From NCBI GenBank assembly GCA_024636215.1, contig JAGXHL010000017.1, positions 62,001-126,000 on the forward strand: 64,000 nucleotides of DNA, read 5' to 3'. The notes below the pieces were generated by a model. It did no database searches and was not told where the DNA came from. It saw only the letters and a list, made by a program, of their open reading frames with translations. The position numbers were made by a program, and so were the translations under genes. This stretch comes from Deltaproteobacteria bacterium. Its GTDB lineage: Bacteria; Desulfobacterota; Desulfuromonadia; Desulfuromonadales; BM103. This document shows, one piece after another, positions 1-7,592 of the stretch (its first letter is position 1; the number at the start of each line of letters is the position of its first letter).

Positions 1-424
1 CCTGAATCATCGGGAAACGCTCGTGAATGGCGACCATGAGGCTTTTTGACGATTCGATCCCCTGCGAGACGTAACGCGGGAAATCGATGCGCATATTACT
101 CCAGAACTCCTGCCAGTGTGGGGTTAACCAGAGAGCGGCCAGAAAGAACAGGGCCAGACTCATGATATAGACAATTATGATGCTGCCGGTGCGGGTGCAG
201 AGCTTTTCCAATTGAGTAACTACGGGGTCGAGGAGAAAAGAGAGCACCAGGGAGAGGAGCAGCGGCAGGAAAAGTACGGAAAAGGCCGTACGGGAGATGC
301 CGATCAACGATGAAGCGGAAGAGTAGATCGCCAGTCCGCAGGCAAGCGCCGCGGTGAGAATCAAAAAGGCCAGGGCAACCTGGGCACGGGTCCAGCCGCG
401 ACGGCTCTGACTGAGTTGATTCAT
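1..424 (-). CDS. AI-2E family transporter-like permease, N-terminal part
   Basis: The gene runs off the left edge, so only about the first 141 residues are present. After a short basic N-terminus (MNQLSQSRRGW) come paired hydrophobic segments at about residues 12-35 and 45-65 with a short LDPVVTQLEK-type loop, then another membrane span near residues 75-95. This pattern is that of PerM/YdiK-type AI-2E family inner-membrane proteins, which include exporters of small molecules and some ion antiporters; the substrate cannot be told. The start codon overlaps the stop of the upstream cNMP-binding gene in an ATGA arrangement, so the two are probably translationally coupled. The family call rests on the N-terminal half only. 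Confidence 0.7.
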   Translation of the reverse strand, partial: MNQLSQSRRGWTRAQVALAFLILTAALACGLAIYSSASSLIGISRTAFSVLFLPLLLSLVLSFLLDPVVTQLEKLCTRTGSIIIVYIMSLALFFLAALWLTPHWQEFWSNMRIDFPRYVSQGIESSKSLMVAIHERFPMIQ

Positions 425-954
425 GTCTCGACATTCTCCGGCGAGATACCTTCACCACGCTGATTCTGCAAACGACGAATCTCCATGCTTGCTGCTTGCA
501 GCCGTTCGCTGACGACGCGGGTCAGGCCGAGGAAAATATTGCTTGAGACCGCGGGTTTTCTTTCCGCCAACTCCAGGATGTCGGCACGAAACAAGCCGAC
601 CAGCTCGGTGTTTTCGAGGGTCCTGGCAGACGCTGTCCGCGGCGCAGGCGCCGTCAAGGTGGTCTCGCCAAAAAAATCTCCGGGGCCCAGGGTCGCCAAT
701 TCATCCTCTCTGCCATCCAGCTCCCTGGCGTAAATCTTGACCATGCCACTGCGTATCATATACATGCCGGAGCCGGGGTCGCCCTCTTCGAAGATGATTT
801 CGTTGGCCTTGTAGTTGCGGACATGGACAATGTCTTCGAGAATGGCTAAGGAGCGTGGCGTGAGCTCCAGGAATATCGGCAGGTGTTTAAGGAAGTAGGC
901 CAGCGAGTCTTCATCAAGCTTCTTGTGAAAAATATTGATCCAGAGAGGATCCAT
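421..954 (-). CDS. cyclic-nucleotide-binding (Crp/Fnr-type) effector-domain protein without HTH
   Basis: A 177-residue protein carrying a single cNMP-binding beta-roll at about residues 25-140. The phosphate-binding cassette region reads GPGDFFGETTLTAPAPRTAS, close to the FGE...R-A signature of CAP-family domains. After the roll there is only a helix (about residues 140-170) and no recognisable DNA-binding helix-turn-helix, so it is more likely a ligand-sensing partner protein than a transcription factor. An AGGAG Shine-Dalgarno (SD) lies 6 nt before the ATG. It sits 12 nt after the secreted-protein gene and overlaps the AI-2E permease start by 4 nt, giving a three-gene minus-strand operon. 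Whether it binds cAMP, another nucleotide or nothing is not visible. Confidence 0.75.
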   Translation of the reverse strand: MDPLWINIFHKKLDEDSLAYFLKHLPIFLELTPRSLAILEDIVHVRNYKANEIIFEEGDPGSGMYMIRSGMVKIYARELDGREDELATLGPGDFFGETTLTAPAPRTASARTLENTELVGLFRADILELAERKPAVSSNIFLGLTRVVSERLQAASMEIRRLQNQRGEGISPENVET

Positions 955-966
955 CGGTTTCTCCTG

Positions 967-1839
967 TTATCGGCTTTTAAGCCGGGTGCGGATGTCCTCG
1001 GGGATGGCCTGGTTGATTTGGTAGTCCTTGAAAAATACTTCAAGTTTCTCCTGGAGGTCCGGGCGATTGATGGTGCGCAGCATGCTGGTAGGCAGTACGA
1101 AGTTGCCGACTTCTGCGAGAGTCGCTGCAAAGGTATCTTCGATCCGGCCACCCGGACTGGTGATCTGGAAGCGCTCGGGAATGTAGCCACCGGCCACCTG
1201 AAGATAACGAATCTCAACGCTCAACGGGAGTCCATCCTCGACAGAAATTCTCATCTCATTGACGGTGTTGGTCCGGGTGTCTACGTCGAAAGTCAGAGCT
1301 TTAACCTGCTTTTGCGGTAAACGCATGCCACTGACATAAAAAGCTCCGTTCAGGTCTGTCGGCTGATTGAAGATGATTTCCAGTCGCTGCAGCAACTGGT
1401 CGGCCAGAGAGACTTCGCTTGACTTGACCTTGGCTTCTTTGACCAGGGCTCGACGTGCTTCGGCCTGGTCCGCCGGCAAAATCATCTCATGCAGCTCAAC
1501 CGCCAGATTGCTGGAGAGGCGCTTGACCATCTTTTCCACATAAGGGGTCAAGGTTTCCTGTTTGGCAAAGACGAGCCCTTTTCCGTCGCGTTGCCAGAAC
1601 TTGACGATGACAGGCGCTGTCGGTGGTTTAACGTCTTTTGGAATGCCGGCGGTCATGCCGGCCATCATCTCTTCAATCCTTGAAGTTTCGACGGTTACCA
1701 GGTAGTTCTGCAAGCCTGGTTGGGTGAGCGCGTTGGCTGCGACGACCTTGTCCAGGACGGCCAGATTGTCCTCGGCCAGAAGAAACGTAGGTGCGATCAG
1801 AATAAGAAAAAACAGGATCACGAGAGAGGATCGGCGCAT
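967..1839 (-). CDS. secreted periplasmic protein of unknown function
   Basis: About 290 residues with a clear Sec signal peptide (MRRSSLVILFFLILIAPTFL then LLAE), so it is exported. I chose the ATG at 1839 because GGAGGG lies about 8 nt upstream; a longer reading frame adds 12 residues ahead of the signal peptide with no ribosome site. The mature part is rich in beta-strand-like alternation, including VIVKFWQRDGKG and AGGYIPERFQITSPGG. This faintly resembles LolA/outer-membrane lipoprotein-sorting folds, but I do not recognise the family. It is first in a tight operon with the cNMP-binding protein and the AI-2E permease, suggesting an envelope-related role by context only. Confidence 0.6.
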   Translation of the reverse strand: MRRSSLVILFFLILIAPTFLLAEDNLAVLDKVVAANALTQPGLQNYLVTVETSRIEEMMAGMTAGIPKDVKPPTAPVIVKFWQRDGKGLVFAKQETLTPYVEKMVKRLSSNLAVELHEMILPADQAEARRALVKEAKVKSSEVSLADQLLQRLEIIFNQPTDLNGAFYVSGMRLPQKQVKALTFDVDTRTNTVNEMRISVEDGLPLSVEIRYLQVAGGYIPERFQITSPGGRIEDTFAATLAEVGNFVLPTSMLRTINRPDLQEKLEVFFKDYQINQAIPEDIRTRLKSR

Positions 1840-1980
1840 ATAAAATTCCCTCCACAAAGAGCCGTTGGTTGACACCTCTTATAGAGCATTGGTAACTTGA
1901 AATCACGAAGCTGAAAAAGCGCTTCAAAATCAGAGTATCTTCAAGATAATCGATTGTTTAGCCAGTTGCAAGGAGCTTCT

Positions 1981-3822
1981 GTGACAACTTTTGACCTGCG
2001 CAGACAGCCGACTTCTGCGGGCGTCTACCTGATGAAGGATGCCGCCGGTGTGATTCTCTATGTCGGCAAGGCAAAAAACCTGCAGGCAAGGTTGCGCAGT
2101 TATCTGCAGGCTGAACGGGATACCCGTCCGCAGATCAAGTTTTTGATGGAGCGCGCTGCTGCGATTGAGACGATTGTCACCGATACGGAAAAAGAAGCCC
2201 TGATCCTCGAAAACACCCTGATAAAAAAACATCGTCCGCGCTACAACATACATCTGCGTGATGATAAAACCTTTGTATCGCTGCGTATCGATTTACGCGA
2301 AGAATTCCCGATGTTGGAAGTTGTCCGGCAGGTTCGTCAGGACGGCGCCCGATATTTCGGGCCTTTTGCTTCGTCTTCGGCCCTGCGCCAGACACTCAAG
2401 GAAATTTACCGCATCTTCCCCCTGCGTCATTACCCTCCGGCCAGGTGCCGGCAGCGCGGTCGGCCCTGTCTCTTTTACCAGATCGGCCAGTGCAGTGCAC
2501 CCTGTCATGGTCATATCTCACCGGATGCTTATAGAAAGCTGGTCGATGGTGTCATGGCTCTCCTGGAAGGGCGCCAGGGAGCAGTCGTCGAACTTCTGCG
2601 CCAGCGCATGTCTGCTGCAGCGGGCGAGCAGCGCTACGAAGAAGCGGCCTTGCTGCGTGACCAGATCAGGGCGATCGATCAGACGGTCGAACAGCAGAAA
2701 GCGGTCCGCTACGGAGCCATTGATCAGGATGTGGTGGGAATCTTTCGCCAGGGCGGTGAGGTTGAAGTGGTGGTTCTTTTCTATCGTCAGGGCAAGCTGA
2801 CCGCTCGCCGAAATTATAATCTCAACTGGCAGTTGGATGAAGATGAGCTTCTGGGCGAGTTCCTGTCGCAGTTCTACGGGCGCGATGTGCCTGTCCCCGA
2901 TGAAATTGTCTTGCCGTTCGAGGTTGAAGGGGGCGATGTCTTGTCTGAATGGCTGTCGGAACGCCGCGGCCGCAAGGTGCAGGTTCTGGCACCACAGCGG
3001 GGCGAACGTCGCCACCTGGTTGATCTGGCCAACCGAAATGCCAGAGAGGCATGGCAAGAGCGGGGCAGCCGCGAGGAAGCCCGGCGCAGAGTTCTCGAAG
3101 AGATCATGCAGCGCCTGCAGCTGCAGAAGATGCCGCAGCGCATCGAATGTTTTGATATCTCAACAATCCAGGGCCACGCGACCGTCGCCAGTATGGCGGT
3201 GGTTGTGAATGGTGAACCCGACACGGCAGAGTACAGGCACTACCGGGTGAAAAGCGTGGAGGGGACTGATGACTATGCTGCCTTGAGGGAGGTTCTGCTG
3301 AGACGCTTGCAACGGGGCCTTGCAGAGCAGAAGCTGCCTGATTTTATTCTGATTGATGGCGGTAAAGGGCAGCTCGGAGTTTTGTCAATGGTGCTTGAAG
3401 AGTTGGGGCTGTCCGCAGCCATAGATGTTGCCGGGGTCGCCAAGAGCCGTGTCAAAGCCAACGTCCGCGGGCGTGCCGTGGAACGCAGTGAGGAAAGATT
3501 CTTCCTGCCTGGGCGTAAAAATCCCGTAGTTCTGCGGCGTGGTTCCGCTGCTCTTTTCCTGCTCGAGCGGTTGCGCGACGAGGCGCACCGTTTTGCTATT
3601 ACCTACCACCGTAAAGTGCGCGGCAAGTCACAACTGCAATCGGTCCTGGCAGAGATTCCCGGGGTCGGGCCGAAACGGCAAAAAGCGCTGCTGAAACATT
3701 TCGGCAGCCTGAAAAAAATCAAGGCGGCCAGCCTCGATGAGTTGCTGGCGATGCCGGGTTTGCCAACGGCCATAGCAAACAAGATTTTTCAATATTTCAG
3801 GGATTCCGCTCCTCTGGCATGA
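1981..3822 (+). CDS. uvrC: excinuclease ABC subunit C (UvrC)
   Basis: UvrC makes the two incisions around bulky DNA lesions within the UvrABC nucleotide-excision complex. The 613-residue protein has the N-terminal GIY-YIG nuclease (GVYLMKDAAG...LYVGKAKNL, about residues 10-90) and a Cys cluster with PARCRQRGRPCLFYQIGQCS near residue 160. A UVR segment for UvrB contact lies near residues 200-235, the RNase H-like endonuclease core with ECFDIS and LILIDGGKGQL follows, and the C-terminal helix-hairpin-helix reads IPGVGPKRQKALLKHFGS. I take the GTG at 1981, which has AAGGAG 5 nt upstream, over a TTG at 1954 that lacks such a site. The gene stands alone, divergent from the secreted-protein operon. 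Confidence 0.95.
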   Translation: MTTFDLRRQPTSAGVYLMKDAAGVILYVGKAKNLQARLRSYLQAERDTRPQIKFLMERAAAIETIVTDTEKEALILENTLIKKHRPRYNIHLRDDKTFVSLRIDLREEFPMLEVVRQVRQDGARYFGPFASSSALRQTLKEIYRIFPLRHYPPARCRQRGRPCLFYQIGQCSAPCHGHISPDAYRKLVDGVMALLEGRQGAVVELLRQRMSAAAGEQRYEEAALLRDQIRAIDQTVEQQKAVRYGAIDQDVVGIFRQGGEVEVVVLFYRQGKLTARRNYNLNWQLDEDELLGEFLSQFYGRDVPVPDEIVLPFEVEGGDVLSEWLSERRGRKVQVLAPQRGERRHLVDLANRNAREAWQERGSREEARRRVLEEIMQRLQLQKMPQRIECFDISTIQGHATVASMAVVVNGEPDTAEYRHYRVKSVEGTDDYAALREVLLRRLQRGLAEQKLPDFILIDGGKGQLGVLSMVLEELGLSAAIDVAGVAKSRVKANVRGRAVERSEERFFLPGRKNPVVLRRGSAALFLLERLRDEAHRFAITYHRKVRGKSQLQSVLAEIPGVGPKRQKALLKHFGSLKKIKAASLDELLAMPGLPTAIANKIFQYFRDSAPLA

Positions 3823-3892
3823 CTGCCATATTGATAGATTTTTGCACGATCAAACCAAAGTCAAAACCGACAGTTCGCGTACTGTCAGACGC

Positions 3893-3921
3893 CTTACTTT
3901 TTTCAACGTCAAAAAAGTAAG
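3893..3921. repeat. perfect 11-bp inverted repeat (intergenic palindromic element)
   Basis: CTTACTTTTTT at 3893-3903 is mirrored exactly by AAAAAAGTAAG at 3911-3921 with a 7-nt loop. It lies in the 326-bp gene-free stretch between uvrC and the YceI gene. It lacks a GC-rich stem, so it is a poor intrinsic terminator. From memory, similar CTTACTTTTTT/AAAAAAGTAAG palindromes occur as dispersed intergenic repeats in several proteobacteria. The rest of the stretch holds no open frame that I can support. Confidence 0.7.
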
Positions 3922-4097
3922 CAAAAAGACTGGTTTTCTCCTAGCGGAGGGCATATTCCTTCGCCGGGTTTCGGTGGTTTCTATGAATTTCTGAGCATGG
4001 TATCCGGCCCTGTCCAGGGGGCCTTTCTACGGTGCTTCCTTGCAGCAAGAAACTAAACCAAACACCCAGAATCATTGCAACACCATGTTAGGTTTTT

Positions 4098-4136
4098 CGC
4101 GCCACGCGCCACGCGCCACGCGCCACGCGCCACGCG
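4098..4136. repeat. tandem heptamer repeat (CGCGCCA)x5
   Basis: Five perfect head-to-tail copies of CGCGCCA run from 4098 to 4132 and are followed by a partial CGCG. The array ends 12 bp before the stop codon of the YceI gene on the other strand. It is not a multiple-of-three coding repeat inside a gene, and its copy number is probably variable by slippage. Confidence 0.9.
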
Positions 4137-4148
4137 TCCCAGTCCCGA

Positions 4149-4739
4149 TTATTCTTTGATTAACTCCACATCTATACTTATCAAAACCTCATCGCCAACG
4201 ACAACGCCACCGGCTTCGAGGGCTTTGTTCCAGGTGAGCCCAAAATCCTTCCTGTTGATTGTTGCCGTTGCTGAAGCTCCACGTCGGGTATTGCCCGATG
4301 GATCGGTTACGGTCTGGCTGAAGTCTTCGATATCAAGTGTTACTGCACGGGTCACTCCGTGCAGAGTCAACTCGCCGTTGATTTGAGTCGGTACACCGTT
4401 GGTAACGACCACGTCTTTGGATGTGAATGACATTACCGGGTAGGTGGCGACGTCAAAGAAGTCGGCGCTGCGCAAATGATCATCACGTTTCTTGTTGTTG
4501 GTGTCGATCGATGCGGTGGCAATCTGAACCTTGACGCTGGACATATCCGGATTCGCCTGGTCGAAAACGGCAGACCCCTGCACATCCGTGAAGGTCCCTT
4601 TGACCCAGGAGATCATCAGATGCTTGATTTTGAATTCTACTGCTGTGTGAGCCGGGTCAATTTTCCAGGTCTCGGCAAGCGAGAGCTGTGGGATCAACAG
4701 GATTAAGGTGATCAGGAAAAACTTTTGTAGGGTAAGCAT
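4149..4739 (-). CDS. YceI family periplasmic lipid-binding-like protein
   Basis: A 196-residue exported protein with a signal peptide ending QLSLA before ETWKIDPAHTAVEFKIKHLM, the hallmark start of the YceI beta-barrel. Further family motifs are DDHLRSADFFDVATYPVMSF near residues 85-105 and GELTLHGVTRAVTLD after it. YceI proteins bind polyisoprenoid-type lipids or amphiphiles in the periplasm; the physiological role here is unknown. The start at 4739 follows a GGAGG-type site about 9 nt upstream; the frame is open for 68 more codons upstream but those residues do not look like protein. It stands as a single gene downstream of a terminator on the same strand. Confidence 0.9.
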   Translation of the reverse strand: MLTLQKFFLITLILLIPQLSLAETWKIDPAHTAVEFKIKHLMISWVKGTFTDVQGSAVFDQANPDMSSVKVQIATASIDTNNKKRDDHLRSADFFDVATYPVMSFTSKDVVVTNGVPTQINGELTLHGVTRAVTLDIEDFSQTVTDPSGNTRRGASATATINRKDFGLTWNKALEAGGVVVGDEVLISIDVELIKE

Positions 4740-4922
4740 GATCAGGAGTCCTCCGTGGGGTTGAATTGCAGCAAATAGGGTTGAATTGCAACAGCTGCTT
4801 TGAAGCCAATTATGACAAAAGGGGTAATTAATAGTCAAGTACCCGGTAATCTTCAGGGCTTCGCAAGGTTCCACAGGGGGGCTGGCGGGTCGGCATGGCA
4901 CTGTGGTCGGGAGAAATGAAAT

Positions 4923-4952
4923 AAAAAAAGGCCCCTGGGTCAACCAGGGGCC
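4923..4952 (-). terminator. intrinsic terminator for the NrfJ-like lipoprotein gene
   Basis: GGCCCCTGG at 4930-4938 pairs with CCAGGGGCC at 4944-4952 around a 5-nt loop. Read on the minus strand, the stem is followed by a seven-T run. It lies 24 bp after the stop of the lipoprotein gene at 4977. Confidence 0.9.
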
Positions 4953-4976
4953 TTGGTACGTCTCTATTCCTTGAAC

Positions 4977-5747
4977 CTATTCAATCGTCACTTCAGCGTC
5001 TTCAATGATTACATCATAAGCATAGCCGTAGCCGAAGTCTTTATCGATGACAAGGGGCCCCTTGACGATTACGGTGTCGCCCATTTTGGCTGTTGCGCTG
5101 GTGGTGACAGTCAGGTCGTTGGAGCCGGCTGCGCCGGTGCCATCCTGAACGTGAATCCAGTTTTTGCCCATAATCTCAGGGGTAAATTTGACAACTTTGC
5201 CGCGTACTGCAACCGGCTTGCCAGCAAGTTCTGACTTCTTGGTGAAGACATCCTCGATGGTCACACCGCCTTCGGCAACGGTGATGCCGGAGAGGTCAAC
5301 AGTGGTTGTCTCGACAACGGTTTTGCCACCATTCATTGGTGGGTGGTCGGCAGGGACCTCGCCACTCAGGTTCTGTGCGCCGCCAACCAGAACGGAAGGA
5401 ACGAAATAGACCATGTCGAAGGTGCGGTCAAGAGTCTTGCTGTGGTAATCAGGCATCGGCATGCCTTCAGGAACGACAACATCGTCGTCAACTGCGACAG
5501 CAAATTCCGGTGCTGCGGCCCAGAACTGCTCGGTGCCGGTGTCAACTTGTACATAGGTGTAGCCAGCAGCATTCATGGTTTCGGTGACTTTTCCGGTTTT
5601 ACCCGGTGCAGCAGCTTCAGGTGCTGCGGCAGGGGCTGTTTGTGCAGAAGGTTTGGCCGTTTCTGTCTTGGGAGCGTCTTCACTGCAGCCGGCGAGAAGG
5701 GTGAGGGAGAAAGCTGCGATACAGAACAGAGTCATCAATTGTTTCAC
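4977..5747 (-). CDS. NrfJ-like lipoprotein with OB-fold C-terminal domain
   Basis: A 256-residue lipoprotein: the signal sequence ends in LLAGC with the modified Cys at residue 21, followed by an Ala/Pro-rich linker to about residue 48. The first domain (TGKVTETMNAAGYTYVQVDTG, then WAAAPEF...VVVPEGMPM) matches the NrfJ-related family found beside periplasmic respiratory enzymes. The C-terminal part (about residues 165-256) looks like a bacterial OB fold, with AVRGKVVKFTPEIMGKNWIH and GDTVIVKGPLVID. The role is not established; ligand or metal binding in the periplasm is the usual guess. It is a monocistronic minus-strand gene ending in a clear terminator. Confidence 0.75.
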   Translation of the reverse strand: MKQLMTLFCIAAFSLTLLAGCSEDAPKTETAKPSAQTAPAAAPEAAAPGKTGKVTETMNAAGYTYVQVDTGTEQFWAAAPEFAVAVDDDVVVPEGMPMPDYHSKTLDRTFDMVYFVPSVLVGGAQNLSGEVPADHPPMNGGKTVVETTTVDLSGITVAEGGVTIEDVFTKKSELAGKPVAVRGKVVKFTPEIMGKNWIHVQDGTGAAGSNDLTVTTSATAKMGDTVIVKGPLVIDKDFGYGYAYDVIIEDAEVTIE

Positions 5748-5853
5748 GAGTAAGGTCCTCCGATACTTTAATGTCCGGGCGATATGCCCACTAGGGTGAA
5801 TGGTTTAAACTCAACTCGGGTTTATAACATAGTCTGCAAGAACTCAGCAAGCC

Positions 5854-7344
5854 TTACCGAAGATTTGTCCGATGATATTTTTGCGTGAGGCTGAGAAGTT
5901 CAGCTGCCATCGTCTCGGTCAAGGCTCCCGGTTTCATCTGCCATTCCCAGTTCCCTGTTGCGTGGCCGGGGGTGTTGAAGCGAGCCTCGCTGCCAAGGCC
6001 AAGAATGTCCTGGCAGGGGATGATGCAGAGCTTGGCGATACTGGCCATGGCGAGGCGGATCAGTTCGTGCGGCATCTGTGGTTTGTCTATGTTGAGATAG
6101 TTTCGGACCTGGTCTTGCTGCTCTGCGGAGAGTTCTTGCCACCAGCCCAGGGTGGTGTTGTTGTCATGTGTGCCAGTGTAGACCACGCTGTTGGCGATAT
6201 GGTTTTCCGGCAGGTAAGGGTTGTCCGGTCCGGAATCGAAAGCAAACTGCAGAATTTTCATTCCCGGGAAACCGAAATCGTCACGCAGTTTTTCCACTTC
6301 CGGAGTGATCATTCCAAGGTCTTCGGCAATGATCGGCAAGTCGGTTCCCTGTGTGAAGAGTTTGGTGAAAAGTTCGCGCCCCGGGACCTCCTCCCAGTGA
6401 CCATTGACGGCGGTCTCCTCCTCCACGGGGATTGACCAGCATGCCTGGAAGCCACGGAAGTGGTCAATCCTGACGATGTCACTGCACTTCAGCTGGTGCT
6501 CGAAGCGTCTTTGCCACCAGAGAAAGTCCTCCTCAGCCAGACGGTCCCATCGGTAGAGCGGGTTGCCCCAGCGTTGTCCGGTTGAACTGAAATAGTCCGG
6601 CGGGACTCCGGCGACGGCTTGCGCCCGACCCTGGTCGTCCAACTGGAACAGGTGTTGATTAGCCCAGACCTCTGCCGAGTCGTAGGCAACAAAGATAGGG
6701 ATATCACCAAAAATCCTGATGCCCTTGTGGTTGGCATAATCTTTCAGTGCGTGCCACTGCTCTGCAAAAACGAATTGCTGATATTTGTGTAACAGACAGT
6801 TTTGGACCAACTCCGCTCGATATTTGGTCAAGGCCTGCCGATCCCGAGCGCGAAGATTTTCCGGCCAGTCAAACCATGCCTGCCCGGAGAATTCCTCACG
6901 TAAGGCCATGAAGAGGCTGAAGTCATCGAGCCAGTCTGCCTGTTCTGTGCAGAAAGTCTCGAAAGCGGCTCTGCCTGGACATTCTCCTGCCATCAAAAAG
7001 TGTGTCCCGGCTTCCCTGAGCAGGCTGTGTTTGACTGACTGCACCCGGTTGAGGTCCATGCTCAAGCTGTCTTTGCTGGCCCGTTCGAGGTGGGAGTGTT
7101 TCAGTTCGCCTCTGTCGACCAACTGCTGAAGATCGATCAGGGTCGGGTTGCCTGCAAAGGCCGACAGGGCGTTGTAAGGTGAGTGACCGTAGCCGGTTGG
7201 CCCCAATGGCAAGATCTGCCAGACGGATTGGCCGGCTTTGACGAGAAAATCTATAAAAAGTCGTGCCTCTTTGCCGATGTCGCCAATTTTGAAAGGTCCC
7301 GCAAGGGCTGTGGGGTGTAGCAGGATGCCGCTGGTTCGTTGCAT
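5854..7344 (-). CDS. malQ: 4-alpha-glucanotransferase (amylomaltase)
   Basis: MalQ transfers maltodextrin segments between alpha-1,4-glucans in glycogen or maltose metabolism in the cytoplasm. The 496-residue length is normal for the bacterial GH77 enzyme. Diagnostic stretches are ILPLGPTGYGHSPYNALSAF near residues 45-65, GDIPIFVAYDSAEVW near residue 215, VRIDHFRGF with the nucleophile Asp, PIIAEDLG with the acid/base Glu, and YTGTHDNNTTLGWW near the third catalytic Asp. The ATG at 7344 directly begins MQRTSGILLHPTAL, the usual family start. No other maltose or glycogen gene is adjacent, so it appears as a stand-alone gene. Confidence 0.95.
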   Translation of the reverse strand: MQRTSGILLHPTALAGPFKIGDIGKEARLFIDFLVKAGQSVWQILPLGPTGYGHSPYNALSAFAGNPTLIDLQQLVDRGELKHSHLERASKDSLSMDLNRVQSVKHSLLREAGTHFLMAGECPGRAAFETFCTEQADWLDDFSLFMALREEFSGQAWFDWPENLRARDRQALTKYRAELVQNCLLHKYQQFVFAEQWHALKDYANHKGIRIFGDIPIFVAYDSAEVWANQHLFQLDDQGRAQAVAGVPPDYFSSTGQRWGNPLYRWDRLAEEDFLWWQRRFEHQLKCSDIVRIDHFRGFQACWSIPVEEETAVNGHWEEVPGRELFTKLFTQGTDLPIIAEDLGMITPEVEKLRDDFGFPGMKILQFAFDSGPDNPYLPENHIANSVVYTGTHDNNTTLGWWQELSAEQQDQVRNYLNIDKPQMPHELIRLAMASIAKLCIIPCQDILGLGSEARFNTPGHATGNWEWQMKPGALTETMAAELLSLTQKYHRTNLR

Positions 7345-7592
7345 AAGATCAATTCTCCTGTGAGCGAATTATGCCACAGATCAATTGTGATGCCACAGGT
7401 CAATGTTTGAACAATGATGCTTTTTGTCGGGCCGGTTTTTAACCTGATATTAAGGATGTGTTGAAAAACTGATAGCTATTGGCTGCTTATAAGAATTAAT
7501 GTATATTCCTAATCGCTTGCTAATTTTTGACTGAAGTGATTTCATCCTCTGCCCTTGGCCCTTGAGAGGATTCATCGCTGACGGGGTCCTGC

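Noticed and set aside
4098..4136. Possible CRISPR or clustered repeat
   Set aside because: The unit is 7 bp, contiguous and without spacers; no cas gene is nearby.
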